Shown piece by piece: positions 25,018 to 35,844 of a stretch of DNA of 64,000 nt. Origin of the DNA: Hyphomicrobiales bacterium (lineage in GTDB: Bacteria; Pseudomonadota; Alphaproteobacteria; Rhizobiales; HXMU1428-3). The first letter of the stretch is position 1; every line of letters starts with the position of its first letter. The notes under the pieces were generated by a model, which did no database searches, was not told the origin of the DNA, and was given only the letters and a program-made list of their open reading frames with translations. The DNA is taken from assembly GCA_021775425.1 (NCBI GenBank), contig JAJFHX010000047.1, positions 1 to 64,000 of the forward strand, in the 5' to 3' direction. The position numbers and the translations under genes are program-made.

Positions 25018-26260
25018 TTTTTAGGTTCCCCTGCTTTAAAATAAAACTCATCATTATGATGAGATTGAAAAATTTAAATTTGTGAGCTCGAATCAAGATA
25101 GAAAGATAAGCTTCCGAATGGTTATTTCGCAAGGTGGACAACACCGAAGCGGTCAAATAACTGAACTCATCCACTACTTTTTGTATATCTTGTCACTCGA
25201 ACCCAACTGCTTGTTGCTGTTGTTCCATTCACGGTCCTGACAGCCATGCAACAACTGACCAGATTTCAATCAAGATTTTCCAGATGAAATTAGCATGCTA
25301 ATTATCGCTTCATCTGAGCGACATGTTCTTCATCAGAACAATTGTCTTCTCTATTAAGTTTTCCTCTAGTCACTTGCTACCCATAATCAATTTGACAATC
25401 CGGTGATAACTGCTCGTATGTTCTATCACCACAACTCGTCCTGACTATATGATTGATGCTTCAATGATCTGCCATTCAGAATAAGTGAGACCAACCAATT
25501 CATTTGGGTCAGGAGATGAACTCCATTCCTGATGACTTTGATGCTCTGGATTTTTACTTTCCTCATGTACTCATTGCGCGCATCTAAACCACATGGTTCT
25601 TTTTAAGCTTCACTATTCATAGACCATAATGTAACTGACCGAATTGACACCGGATCATTATCAACCAAACCATTTCAGAAATTTTAAGACCGCTTGCGCT
25701 CTATCAACTTCCGGGCTGGTTTTTAAAGAATGACCTTTATCACTTCTTTGTTCTCATTTCTGTTCTGGTTGTAAAGTGGCTTCTTTGAAAAGCGATTGTG
25801 CTATCTATCATAATTGACAAATGATCACTCACTCCAATATCAGCACACCAACCTCGTTAACTTAAAAAGTGGTTGGTACATGTCCTTCGATGCTGACCAT
25901 CTCTAACCGGTGGTGCTTCAGTTTCTGACGCTTAAGTTCAGCAATCACCTGACCGGTTGTGGTGGTCGACCATCTCGACGACTTGTACTCATCTTTAATA
26001 CACACCATCTTGATCAATAATCAAGCATCAAAGTCATTGTTTTTTTCATTCAACAGCACTGTGTCAGCAGTTTGACACTGTGCACACTGGCTTTAGAGAC
26101 CATTTGCAAATCATTTACGCTCGTGTCATGACTTGTTCAATCATGAACTAAATACATCAATCAGTCCTTGTGGTAAGGTGGTTCGAATCTTGTGGCTTTT
26201 TGAATGATTATCTGATGAACACTGACCGCTTTTAATGCGGTTCTTTGCGGAGGAAATAGA
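25018..26260. other. 1.24 kb region without open reading frames
   Basis: Lies between the divergent DUF4332 and HerA-like genes. No frame of 60 codons or more is open on either strand. Short inverted repeats are seen: CTCATCATTATGATGAG (25048-25064), GTTCT-TCATC-AGAAC (25326-25340), CACTGTGTCA/TGACACTGTG (26068-26093, one mismatch) and ACCGC-TTTTAAT-GCGGT (26224-26240). No tRNA, tmRNA, RNase P or 6S RNA was recognised. It must contain two divergent promoters, and could hold a non-coding RNA or the remains of lost genes. Confidence 0.6.
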
Positions 26261-27799
26261 ATGACTGAAGAGAATGCGGTTTATCTCGGGAAGAGCACGA
26301 AGGTTGAGCAGCTCGATCTGAAATTAGCAAACCGTCATGGCCTGATTGCGGGGGCGACCGGTACTGGTAAAACTGTTTCCCTGCAAATTCTCGCTGAGGG
26401 GTTTTCGTCACATGGTGTGCCGGTGTTTTGTGCGGATGTGAAGGGGGATTTATCCGGCCTGGCAGCCGCTGGTGTCACAAAGGATTTTCTTGAAAAACGT
26501 GCTGAAACCATTGGGTTTGAAGATTATAAGTATGAAAAATTTCCTTGTGTTTTCTGGGACTTATTTGGAAAAAACGGTCACCCTATCCGCACTACAGTCA
26601 AGGAAATGGGACCGATACTTTTATCACGTCTTCTGGACTTGAATGAAACGCAGGAAGGTGTGCTGAATATTGCCTTCAGGCTGGCGGATGATGAAGACAT
26701 GCCAGTGCTTGACATGAAAGATTTACGCAAACTGATGGCCCATGTTGCCGAACGTGCCAGTGAGCTTACAGGTGAGTATGGTTCAGTTTCAAAATCGAGT
26801 GTCGGGGCGATACAAAGGCGGCTGCTGGTGCTTGAAGAACAGGGTGCTGAGAACTTTTTTGGAGAGCCCGCGCTCGACATCAGGGACTTTATGAAAACCA
26901 CCTCAGATGGTCGGGGTATGATCAACATTCTCGCGGCTGAAACACTGATGCGCAGCCCAAGGCTTTATGCAACATTTTTGTTGTGGATGCTTTCTGAATT
27001 ATTCGAGGAGTTACCCGAGGTCGGTGATCCACAGAAACCTAAGCTTGTGTTCTTTTTTGATGAGGCTCACCTGCTGTTTGATGAAGCACCCAAGGCGCTT
27101 TTGCAAAAAGTCGAGCAGGTTGTCCGACTCATTCGCTCAAAAGGTGTTGGTGTTTACTTCGTTACACAGAACCCACTTGATGTACCGGATACTGTTTCCA
27201 GTCAACTTGGTAACCGGGTGCAGCATGCGCTTCGTGCGTTCACCCCGCGTGAACAACGCGCTGTTAAATCTGCCGCCGAAACATTCCGGCCTAACCCTGA
27301 ACTTGATACCGAGCGGGTGATTATGGAACTTGGGGTTGGTGAAGCGCTTGTTTCAACGCTTGAGAAGAAAGGTCAGCCTTCCATTGTGCAAAGAACGCTG
27401 ATCAGGCCACCTTCTTCACGGTTAGGGCCGCTTAAGGATGACGAACGACAGGCGATTATCAATGACAGTGAGTTTATGTCAAAATACGGGACCACTGTTG
27501 ACCGTGAAAGTGCCTATGAAATTCTTGAAAAGCGGGCGAAAGATGCGGAAGCACGCCGGGCTGATGTTGGCGGGACTGTTGGTGGTAAACGGGATACTGA
27601 ATATGTTCGCCATGGTGAATTTAAGGTGCCGTCAGCCAATAGCCGGAGCAGTGGCACGACCCGGCGCAGCACAAGACGAACCAGCTCACGGCAAACGGCG
27701 AGTGAAGCGTTTTTCAAATCTATGATGCGCTCGCTCGGGACAGCGATGGGTCGGCTTTTACCGTCTATAATCAAGATTTTACTTGGTCGGCGTCGTTAA
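26261..27799 (+). CDS. HerA-like ATPase (DUF853 family helicase-like protein)
   Basis: A 512-residue P-loop ATPase of the HerA/FtsK superfamily, DUF853 branch. Walker A is GATGTGKT (31-38); Walker B is [13 protein letters not shown] (near 257-269); a sensor-like [19 protein letters not shown] follows, with an arginine in [12 protein letters not shown]. The C-terminal 60 residues are Ser/Arg-rich and end in a short basic-hydrophobic helix. The family is widespread in proteobacteria; its role is not known, and DNA translocation is inferred. GGAGG is 9 bases before the ATG. A bidirectional terminator follows. Confidence 0.9.
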   Translation: MTEENAVYLGKSTKVEQLDLKLANRHGLIAGATGTGKTVSLQILAEGFSSHGVPVFCADVKGDLSGLAAAGVTKDFLEKRAETIGFEDYKYEKFPCVFWDLFGKNGHPIRTTVKEMGPILLSRLLDLNETQEGVLNIAFRLADDEDMPVLDMKDLRKLMAHVAERASELTGEYGSVSKSSVGAIQRRLLVLEEQGAENFFGEPALDIRDFMKTTSDGRGMINILAAETLMRSPRLYATFLLWMLSELFEELPEVGDPQKPKLVFFFDEAHLLFDEAPKALLQKVEQVVRLIRSKGVGVYFVTQNPLDVPDTVSSQLGNRVQHALRAFTPREQRAVKSAAETFRPNPELDTERVIMELGVGEALVSTLEKKGQPSIVQRTLIRPPSSRLGPLKDDERQAIINDSEFMSKYGTTVDRESAYEILEKRAKDAEARRADVGGTVGGKRDTEYVRHGEFKVPSANSRSSGTTRRSTRRTSSRQTASEAFFKSMMRSLGTAMGRLLPSIIKILLGRRR

Positions 27800-27829
27800 A
27801 GATCGTCTCTTTTGTTTATAGCAGTTATT

Positions 27830-27860
27830 AAAATGGCAGCTCATGAAGAGCTGCCATTTT
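27830..27860. terminator. Bidirectional intrinsic terminator
   Basis: AAAATGGCAGCTC (27830-27842) and its exact complement (27848-27860) enclose a 5-base loop. It lies between the converging HerA-like and RTX genes, with T or A runs on both sides, so it can serve both. Confidence 0.85.
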
Positions 27861-27881
27861 GTTACCTGTATATCCCTTGCT

Positions 27882-28847
27882 TTATGCAAAGATTAAATCT
27901 GCTTCATTGATTTCTGTGATGCCAACCAGGGTGATGGTGTCTGTGCTGGAAAACACACCATCTTCTCTGTAGCTCAGCACTAAATTACCACTTTGCTCGG
28001 AAATAGTGAGATCATCAATTGATGTGAGCCCCTGAATATTGAGAAATTCAATGGTGTCGAGGCCCGCATCAAAGTCCATGATGGTGTCATTGCCCCAGCC
28101 GTCTTCAAAAATGAAGCGATCAGCTTCATCGACCGGGGGTGGAAGCTCGCTACTTACGAAATGTTCACCATAGAGTGTATCATCACCGCTGCCGCCATTG
28201 ATGATGTCTTCCCCTTCACCGCCCGAGAGGTAATCGTTTGAGCCGTTGCCGTGCAGATTATCATTGCCCGCGCCACCGCTTAGTGTGTCCTGACCCGAGC
28301 CATCACCGCCCCATTCGGTTGAATCACCTATGAGGGTGTCATCGCCATCTCCTCCAGAGAGGTGATCATTGCCCATACCGCCAACGAGATGATCATTGCC
28401 ATCCTCGCCAAACAGCATATCGCTCTTGGCGCCGCCATAGATGGTATCATTGCCATCTCCGCCATAAAGTGTATCGGTGCCGCCATTGCTGGTGTTGATC
28501 TGATCATCACCATAAATGGTGTCATTACCTTCACCGCCATAGATAATATCATTACCTTCCTGACCACGCAGCAGGTCGTTGCCACCCTGGCCATAGATGA
28601 AATCATTGCCTTCACCACCGTAAACGGTATCTGAAGAGCCGCCGGCGTAAATTCTGTCGCCACCTTCATAGCCATAAATGAATTCATTGCCTTCGGTGCC
28701 GTATAGCCAGTCCGCACGGTGGGTGCCGTCAATGCGGCCAATATCAAACGGGAGGTCGTATTTGGGCTTGAATGTCAGATCGTGTGTGGTTTTGATTTCT
28801 TCGTCAGGTTTGTAGATCATCTGATCTTCTTTAAACGGATATTTCAT
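27882..28847 (-). CDS. RTX calcium-binding secreted protein (hemolysin-type repeats)
   Basis: A 321-residue acidic protein. Residues about 42-227 consist of nonapeptide repeats of the type GGxGxDxIY (for example YGGEGNDTIYGG) that form a calcium-bound parallel beta roll. There is no N-terminal signal peptide. The C-terminal 80 residues (DTIMDFDAGLDTIEFLN onwards, ending ADLIFA) look like a type I secretion signal, so export through an ABC/MFP/TolC channel is expected; those exporter genes are not in this window. No enzymatic domain was seen, so it is probably a surface or matrix protein. The second RTX gene at 31.8-33.6 kb has a related C-terminus. Confidence 0.9.
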   Translation of the reverse strand: MKYPFKEDQMIYKPDEEIKTTHDLTFKPKYDLPFDIGRIDGTHRADWLYGTEGNEFIYGYEGGDRIYAGGSSDTVYGGEGNDFIYGQGGNDLLRGQEGNDIIYGGEGNDTIYGDDQINTSNGGTDTLYGGDGNDTIYGGAKSDMLFGEDGNDHLVGGMGNDHLSGGDGDDTLIGDSTEWGGDGSGQDTLSGGAGNDNLHGNGSNDYLSGGEGEDIINGGSGDDTLYGEHFVSSELPPPVDEADRFIFEDGWGNDTIMDFDAGLDTIEFLNIQGLTSIDDLTISEQSGNLVLSYREDGVFSSTDTITLVGITEINEADLIFA

Positions 28848-29035
28848 GTCCCTATTCCTTTGCGATTAAAAGAAAATTGAAGTTTTCAGTTCCGCTTTTT
28901 AGGGTAATTCCGTCTGAAGTTTTGCATTGTGTTAAAAGTCACAACTGTGTTTTTTTATTGAGTTTCCAGTTGGTTGGTTGAATAATAATTCCGTTATCTG
29001 CACGTGATTGGTAAAGCTCAAAGGTGATTTTTTAT

Positions 29036-29070
29036 AATAAAAAGCCACCCTCTTTTTCAAGCAGGTGGCT
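29036..29070 (-). terminator. Intrinsic terminator of sodB
   Basis: AGCCACC (29043-29049) pairs with GGTGGCT (29064-29070). On the minus strand the stem is followed by TTTTTATT. It lies about 25 bases after the sodB stop. Confidence 0.8.
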
Positions 29071-29095
29071 CTTTCATCAGTTTGATATTCAGCGA

Positions 29096-29695
29096 TTATT
29101 TTGCTGCGTCATAGAGACCTTCGACATATTCCCAGTTGATGAGATTATCGACAAAGGCTTCAAGGTATTTCGGGCGTGCGTTGCGGTAGTCGATATAATA
29201 ACTGTGTTCCCAGACATCGCAGCCAAGCAATGGCACTTCGCCGTTTACCAGCGGGTTTTCACCATTTGGTGTTTTGGTCACAGCAAATTTGCCGTCTTTT
29301 AACACCAGCCAGCACCAGCCGGAGCCAAACTGGGTTGCGCCTGCGTTGGTGAAGGCATCTTTAAAGGCTGCGAAGCCACCAAGGTCTTCATTGATTTTTG
29401 CTTCAATGCTGGCCGGGAGTTTATCACCGCCACCATTTGGCTTCATCCAATTCCAGAAGTGGACGTGGTTATAATGCTGGCCGGCATTGTTAAAAAGACC
29501 TGCATTATTTCCGAATGATTTAGTCACAACTTCTTCAAGTGATGCCCCTTCAAGGCCAGAACCTTCAAGCAATTTGTTGCCATTGGTTACATAAGCCTGA
29601 TGGTGTTTGTCATGGTGAAACTCAAGAGTTTCCGCTGACATATAAGGGCCAAGTGCATCATATGCATAAGGTAATTCTGGTAGATCAAAAGCCAC
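29096..29695 (-). CDS. sodB: Superoxide dismutase, iron type
   Basis: A 199-residue Fe/Mn superoxide dismutase that converts superoxide to O2 and H2O2. The metal ligands are His27 (in LEFHHDKHH), His77 (in QHYNHVHFWNW), Asp160 and His164 (in DVWEHSYYIDY). Gln73 in FNNAGQHYNH occupies the active-site Gln position typical of iron enzymes. Translation begins at GTG (complement of 29693-29695) with AAAGGAGA seven bases before. Cytosolic; no signal peptide. Confidence 0.96.
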   Translation of the reverse strand: MAFDLPELPYAYDALGPYMSAETLEFHHDKHHQAYVTNGNKLLEGSGLEGASLEEVVTKSFGNNAGLFNNAGQHYNHVHFWNWMKPNGGGDKLPASIEAKINEDLGGFAAFKDAFTNAGATQFGSGWCWLVLKDGKFAVTKTPNGENPLVNGEVPLLGCDVWEHSYYIDYRNARPKYLEAFVDNLINWEYVEGLYDAAK

Positions 29696-29844
29696 TTTAC
29701 TTCTCCTTTATTTATCGGGGTGTTTTTGTAGCCAGGGGTTGCCCCAAGCCAAAACTTAGCGCCACGCTACCTATTTCATCTAAGCGTGGCAAGCTTTTCA
29801 TTTTCTTCTGATTTTGTTTCATCTGTTTATCGGACTAAATCCAG

Positions 29845-29866
29845 GAATCAACGCTTTGTTAACCAT
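29845..29866 (+). promoter_or_regulatory. GANTC site and CtrA-like motif upstream of ccrM
   Basis: GAATC (29845-29849), a CcrM methylation site, and TTAACCAT (29859-29866), an 8-mer known as a CtrA-associated motif in Caulobacter, lie about 108-129 bases before the chosen ccrM ATG. Binding is an inference. Confidence 0.35.
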
Positions 29867-29907
29867 TATGACGGCACGATGGCTTTTTAGAATTAGCCCT
29901 CAATTAG

Positions 29908-31128
<1,221 letters not shown>

Positions 31129-31129
31129 A

Positions 31130-31148
31130 CATCACTCAAATGGTGATG
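31130..31148. terminator. Weak hairpin between convergent ccrM and thioredoxin-like genes
   Basis: CATCAC (31130-31135) pairs with GTGATG (31143-31148). It fills most of the 24-base gap between the two stops. There is only a short T run, so termination is uncertain. Confidence 0.35.
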
Positions 31149-31152
31149 GCCT

Positions 31153-31644
31153 TTAAAACCCGGCTTTGGTAATGGCTTGTTGCATCATGTTCAGCAAGTC
31201 TGCCGGGTTTCTGGTGCTGGCGAAATATTTAAATCTCCCATCACGGCTGATGATTTCAGAATAATGATAGCCAGCAGGTGAAAAGGCCATGGTGCGGGGG
31301 ATGTAGCCACCATCGGGTGAATATCGTTTCTGGAGTGCTCTGTTCTTTTCAATATTGACCATGATCATGACCATTTTTTTCGACATAGCGACGACTGATT
31401 TCTTATAGAACAGTTTTTTGTAGGTTTTGCAGACCTTGCACCATCTGGCTTCAAACACTACCAGTGCTGGCCTGCCGGTTTTCTTTGCTTTTTGCATCCC
31501 CTTTGCAATGGACATCCATTTGATCTGCCCGTTATTCCAGCCCGGTGAGGCTGCGTGTAGTTTTGCTGGCCCTATGCTGAGGAGAATTATGGTGAGCAAA
31601 AGCAGTGCGCCTATCAGGTCCATTTTTAAAAATTTTAAATTCAA
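31153..31644 (-). CDS. Thioredoxin-like periplasmic protein
   Basis: A 163-residue protein with an N-terminal signal or anchor helix (about 9-30) and a thioredoxin-like fold. The redox motif is W68-C-K-V-C72 (Cys69, Cys72), preceded by ALVVFEAR. The later IPRTMAF carries the Ile-Pro pair near the cis-Pro position. This resembles the SoxW/DUF953-type single-domain thioredoxins that reduce periplasmic targets. Translation probably begins at TTG 31644 (AAGGT upstream), with ATG 31623 as the alternative. Confidence 0.75.
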   Translation of the reverse strand: MNLKFLKMDLIGALLLLTIILLSIGPAKLHAASPGWNNGQIKWMSIAKGMQKAKKTGRPALVVFEARWCKVCKTYKKLFYKKSVVAMSKKMVMIMVNIEKNRALQKRYSPDGGYIPRTMAFSPAGYHYSEIISRDGRFKYFASTRNPADLLNMMQQAITKAGF

Positions 31645-31797
31645 TTTAACTGACCTTCAGTAAGCCTAATTTGTCACCCCTCGCCAGTGAGTTTACCACG
31701 TGGAGAGTTGTTGTTTATATGATGCTTAGGATAGCTGAATTGAAACGGCTTGCCAGAGTTATTTGTGTTGCAACCAAAGCTTCTATTATCAATCTGA

Positions 31798-33600
31798 TCA
31801 GGCAAACAGAAAATCATTAAAGGTCAGCGTGTCTGCTTCAACGCCATTTAATGTGAAGCTGCCGTTTTCAAATGAAACCTGTGCATTGCCGCCGTTTTCA
31901 GTGATGTTGAGATCTTCAAAACTGTCCACTGTGCCTGCAAGGAGCGTGAAGTCAATCAGGTCGATGCCATCTTCGAAATCGGTGATGATGTCGTTGTCAG
32001 TTTGCAAGCTGGCCTGAAACAGGTCTAACCCAGCGCCCCCTGTCAGGCTATCATTGCCTGATGCACCGTTGAGAATATCATTGGCATTGCCGCCTGAGAT
32101 GGTTTCATTGGCGGCAGTGCCCAGAGCTTCGATGATTTCTTCATTGCTTGCGAAAACGAATGTATCATCAGCAAGCTGGCTTAGAGTGCCATCATTAAAA
32201 CGGAGTTGTTCCACACCGTTCAGGATATCAAACGCATCGCCTTGCCAGACGACAATGCCTTCGCTATCACCCGTTTCGCCCCAGCCGTAATCAGTTGACA
32301 AACCATCTATGGTGAAAATATCAGGTCGCTCCAGCCCGGTGATGAACTGGTTTTCGGTTGTATCTGCGATGAGGTTAAAGCCGGTTTCCGGGCTGTCTTC
32401 CCCTGCTTCGACTGTGAAACTATAGCTGCCATCTTCATTCTGGCTAAGTGTGCCGTTGTTAAAGCGGATCTGTTCGATGTTATTGAGGATATCAAAATTG
32501 TCACCCCGCCAGATGACGAGCCCATTGCCGTCATTTGTAGCGCCCCAGCCATAGTCGGTCGATGTGCCGTCTATCACAAACACATCGGTATCCACTGTGC
32601 CGTTAATGGTTTGATTTTCTTCAGTAATATCGTTGATGAGATTTAGCTCGCCGGTTGGCTCGTCGTCTGGGTCGTCAGTTGGTTCATCTGGCTCATTCGT
32701 CGTAAAAGTGAATGACCCATCGGCTTGCTGTTCGACGATGCCATCATTAAAATTGAGTTGTTCGACATCATTGAGAATATCAAATTCAGCCCCACTCCAG
32801 ACAACAATGCCATTGCCATCAGCCGTTTCGCCCCAACCATAGTCTGTCGAGTTGGCGTCTATCACAAAGGCGTCTCTCGAGTTTGTGCCAGTGATAAACT
32901 GGGTTTGCCCGGCGATGTCTGCGATCAGGTTTAAGGGTGTGCTGCCTTGCAGCCAGTCAGCGATTGAGATGCTTTCACCAGATTCGAATTCAACAGTTTC
33001 GACATTAGCGACAATGTCTTCACCTTCTGTCTCTGCACCTGTTCTAAGGTCCGTGATGATGACAGAAACGTCGTCATTTCTGGTAATGCTGTAATTTGCA
33101 AATGATCCCGTCAGAATAAGGGTATCAATTCCAATCCCGCCATTGATAAAATCATTACCGCGTCCGCCGCTTAGCCGGTCATTTCCGGGGCCGCCATAGA
33201 CGCTGTCTGATCCAGCACCACCTGATAAAGTGTCATCCCCAAGACTGCCTGAAACATCTTCTGGGGCATCCGTGCCTGTTATGGTCTGATCTTCAGTGGT
33301 CTGAAGAGCGAGGAGTTGTTCTGGTGTGAATGTGCCGGTTCTGGTGAAGGTGAGCTGTTCTATATTAATAAGGGTATCTTCGCCCTGATTGTCTACTGCT
33401 TCTTCGGTGTCTCTTATTGTCCAGCTGCCGTCAGCATTCTGTGTGATGATATAATCTGCGTGGGTGCCGTAGAATATGGCTGTGTCGGTGCCTTGGCCGC
33501 CATTAATGGTGTCATTACCTGAAAAACCGGTGAATGTGTCATTGCCGTTTGTGCCTTCAAGGGTGTCATCACCAATGGTGCCGAAAATTTCTTCTTCCAT
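31798..33600 (-). CDS. RTX calcium-binding secreted protein with three tandem STDYGW modules
   Basis: A 600-residue very acidic protein. Short RTX clusters lie at about 10-38, 118-156 and 500-525. Two units that each follow an RTX cluster (about 38-85 and 158-205: ADY/ANY-I/S-IT, then ED-T/I-NIE/NVE) form one repeat pair. The middle holds three copies of another module at about 224-299, 320-396 and 409-484, each with STDYGW (251, 347, 435), FDILN and EQ-x-x-FN. An Asp/Glu/Pro linker (302-317) separates copies 1 and 2. The C-terminus (about 535-600, ending NDFLFA) resembles that of the RTX protein at 27.9-28.8 kb and is a likely type I secretion signal. Function unknown; adhesion or matrix role is possible. 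Confidence 0.9.
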   Translation of the reverse strand: MEEEIFGTIGDDTLEGTNGNDTFTGFSGNDTINGGQGTDTAIFYGTHADYIITQNADGSWTIRDTEEAVDNQGEDTLINIEQLTFTRTGTFTPEQLLALQTTEDQTITGTDAPEDVSGSLGDDTLSGGAGSDSVYGGPGNDRLSGGRGNDFINGGIGIDTLILTGSFANYSITRNDDVSVIITDLRTGAETEGEDIVANVETVEFESGESISIADWLQGSTPLNLIADIAGQTQFITGTNSRDAFVIDANSTDYGWGETADGNGIVVWSGAEFDILNDVEQLNFNDGIVEQQADGSFTFTTNEPDEPTDDPDDEPTGELNLINDITEENQTINGTVDTDVFVIDGTSTDYGWGATNDGNGLVIWRGDNFDILNNIEQIRFNNGTLSQNEDGSYSFTVEAGEDSPETGFNLIADTTENQFITGLERPDIFTIDGLSTDYGWGETGDSEGIVVWQGDAFDILNGVEQLRFNDGTLSQLADDTFVFASNEEIIEALGTAANETISGGNANDILNGASGNDSLTGGAGLDLFQASLQTDNDIITDFEDGIDLIDFTLLAGTVDSFEDLNITENGGNAQVSFENGSFTLNGVEADTLTFNDFLFA

Positions 33601-33800
33601 TATTCAACTCTTCTTACTTGCTGGAATTTTAATGCCTGATTGCCGCATCATCTTAGTCAAAGAGAAGCACCCTGATTGCTAACCTTTAAGGGAAGATACA
33701 TAAAATGCCCCCAGATGGCATATTGATTTTGTGGGTATGATTAACGCCTGCCCGTTTGCCCTCTGTTCAGTTCTGTTTAGGCAATTTCAGCTGATAGTCT

Positions 33801-34946
33801 TCAGTTTAGTGTTTTCAAGGCGTGATCAATGACTTTGCGCATGATTGAGGGCAGAGCCTGGCTTTTCAGCTCATCTCTGTGGACCCATTTACAGCGGTCA
33901 GCATCTGCAAAGAGGGTTAATTCCGCTTTTTTCGGGGCGATGATGCGGAATACAGTCAATTCCAAGTGAAAATGCGTGAAGGTGTGCTTGACTATCCCTG
34001 GAAGCTGCCACCATTCCCCATTCACCGGTGGTGATTTGAGAGCATTTTCAGCCACAGCCTCTTTTTCATTCCAGTCCGTACCGGGAATTTCAGTCATCCC
34101 GCCTAATAAACCACCCTCTTTTCTCTGGCGCAGAAGGATTTTCGCGTCTTCCCGCAGGACAAAAAATGCAGCGCCATATCTGGTTGGTTTGGGCTTTTTG
34201 GCAGATCTCTTCGGCAGTAAGGGGGCGATGCCCTGATGATAGCCAGCACAAGATTTGGAAATGGGGCATAACAAACAGGATGGATTCTTCGGTGTGCAGA
34301 TTCTGGCACCTAAATCCATCAGGGCCTGAGCATAATCCCCAGCGCGGCGCGGCGGGGTTAGGGTTGAGGCGAGCTGTTTTAATTCTGTTTTGGCTTTTGG
34401 TAACGGTGTTTCGATGGCAAACTGGCGGGCAACGACGCGTTCAATATTGCCGTCAACCGGTGTTGCGGTTTCATCAAATGCTATGGCGGCGATGGCCGCG
34501 GCCGTGTATGGGCCAATGCCCGGCAGGGTGATCAGTTCTTCTTCAAAAATGGGGAGCTTGCCTTCATATTCATCACGAATGATTATCGCGCATTTATGCA
34601 GATTGGCAGCGCGGCTATAATATCCAAGCCCGGCCCATGCGGTGCGGATTTCATCTGTGCTCGCATTTGCGAGGTCCGTTAATTCCGGCCAAAGGGTGAT
34701 GAATTTATTGAAATAGGGAATGACCGTTTTCACGACCGTTTGCTGGAGCATGATTTCTGAAAGCCAGACATGGTAAGGGTTTGGAATTTCACCCTTTTTA
34801 GCGCGCCATGGTAATTCTCTCTGCTCACCATCGTACCATTTTAACAGGCTGGCTGGTAAAGCTGAATTATTGCGATTTGCAATGATATTTTTGGGGTTAT
34901 CCCCGTAGTTCGCTGGTTCTGGTGCTAAACTGACGGATCTGGCCAT
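33801..34946 (-). CDS. mutY: A/G-specific adenine glycosylase MutY
   Basis: A 381-residue base-excision repair enzyme that removes adenine opposite 8-oxoguanine. The catalytic Glu is in WLSEIMLQQT; the helix-hairpin-helix is LPGIGPYTAAAIAAIAF; the catalytic Asp is in PVDGNIERV. The 4Fe-4S ligands fit C-x6-C-x2-C-x5-C in CTPKNPSCLLCPISKSC. The C-terminal Nudix-like domain, which reads 8-oxoG, spans about 245-375. GAGGA is 8 bases before the ATG. It is divergent from the DUF721-dsbA-dsbA-smc group, the usual alphaproteobacterial arrangement. Confidence 0.96.
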   Translation of the reverse strand: MARSVSLAPEPANYGDNPKNIIANRNNSALPASLLKWYDGEQRELPWRAKKGEIPNPYHVWLSEIMLQQTVVKTVIPYFNKFITLWPELTDLANASTDEIRTAWAGLGYYSRAANLHKCAIIIRDEYEGKLPIFEEELITLPGIGPYTAAAIAAIAFDETATPVDGNIERVVARQFAIETPLPKAKTELKQLASTLTPPRRAGDYAQALMDLGARICTPKNPSCLLCPISKSCAGYHQGIAPLLPKRSAKKPKPTRYGAAFFVLREDAKILLRQRKEGGLLGGMTEIPGTDWNEKEAVAENALKSPPVNGEWWQLPGIVKHTFTHFHLELTVFRIIAPKKAELTLFADADRCKWVHRDELKSQALPSIMRKVIDHALKTLN

Positions 34947-35107
34947 TTGTCATTCCTCGAATCGACTACACCCATGGTAAGTAATTATGGTCGCAGCTCA
35001 AAGCACCTTTATCGTTTTTTTGGTGATCGTTTAAAAAAACTCATGAACCGCGGTGCTTAGTTTGTCACACTCTGTGAACTCTGCCCCCATTTGATTGGAA
35101 GACTCAC

Positions 35108-35692
35108 TTGACTGAAAAATTTGTCAAAAAAACACATAGCAGAAACCCACATGAAAACCGGAGAAGAGCGTCTTCCGGTAAGTCTTCTTATGGGCTGAAA
35201 TCTGTTGGTCAGTTTTTACCGGCGATTACCCGGCCAGTCTTTGAAAAATTTGGCTTCCAGCGGGCTGCCTTGCTGACTGACTGGGATGTGATTGTTGGGG
35301 AGCCGCTTTGTCATTTTACTGCCCCAGAACAGATCAAATGGCAAAAGCAAAATAATGACACAGCTGAAGTTGAGCAACATGGCGCAAAATCAGGGGCTGT
35401 TCTGGTCATTCGGGTGGATGGGCCTGCGGCGCTTGAAGTTCAGCATTCAGCCCCTCAGATTATAGAGCGCATCAATAGTTATTTTGGTTACAAGGCGGTT
35501 GCTTCTGTTCGTATTTTGCAGGCGCCAGTGAAAAAAGATGCCTTTTTAAAACCCAAAACCAGAATTAATCTTGATAAACCTTTGCCTCAGGAACCTCAGC
35601 TTGATGTTGCTGATGACCGGCTGGAGACTGCTCTTCGACGGTTATGGCGGGGGATTCAGTCACATAAAGTCAACCAACAACAAAAAAAATAG
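35108..35692 (+). CDS. DUF721 / DciA-like protein
   Basis: A 194-residue basic protein with the DUF721 core at about 25-135: SVGQFLPAITRPVFEKFGF, then LLTDWDVIVGEPL, VLVIRVDGPAALEVQHSAP and INSYFGYKAVASVRILQ. DUF721 includes DciA, the replicative helicase (DnaB) loader of most bacteria, and this is the likely role. Translation begins at TTG 35108 (GGAAG upstream), since no in-frame ATG fits. The C-terminal part is a low-complexity tail. It stands between mutY and dsbA, as in many relatives. Confidence 0.82.
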   Translation: MTEKFVKKTHSRNPHENRRRASSGKSSYGLKSVGQFLPAITRPVFEKFGFQRAALLTDWDVIVGEPLCHFTAPEQIKWQKQNNDTAEVEQHGAKSGAVLVIRVDGPAALEVQHSAPQIIERINSYFGYKAVASVRILQAPVKKDAFLKPKTRINLDKPLPQEPQLDVADDRLETALRRLWRGIQSHKVNQQQKK

Positions 35693-35844
35693 CCCGAATT
35701 GGCCAATACACGGAAAATTGTTTTTGTTTTTTATGTTGAGGCTATAGAAGATGGTGAGTATGCCTTTTGGTTTTATACGCCATGATGTGGTTGTTATGAC
35801 TGATTAAAAGGCAATGAACGCAAATTGAATAAAGGTGATGTTTT

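Noticed and set aside
26171-26200. T-loop-like GGTTCGAATC, as in tRNA genes
   Set aside because: No matching T-stem, anticodon arm or acceptor stem can be built around it, so it is not a tRNA.
25018-26260. Chromosome replication origin
   Set aside because: No cluster of DnaA boxes and no neighbouring origin-marker gene such as dnaA, hemE or parA was seen.
28150-28700. Dense repeated DNA that could look like a CRISPR array or tandem repeat
   Set aside because: It is the coding sequence of the RTX nonapeptide repeats; the period of 27 bases and conserved reading frame show that it is protein-coding.
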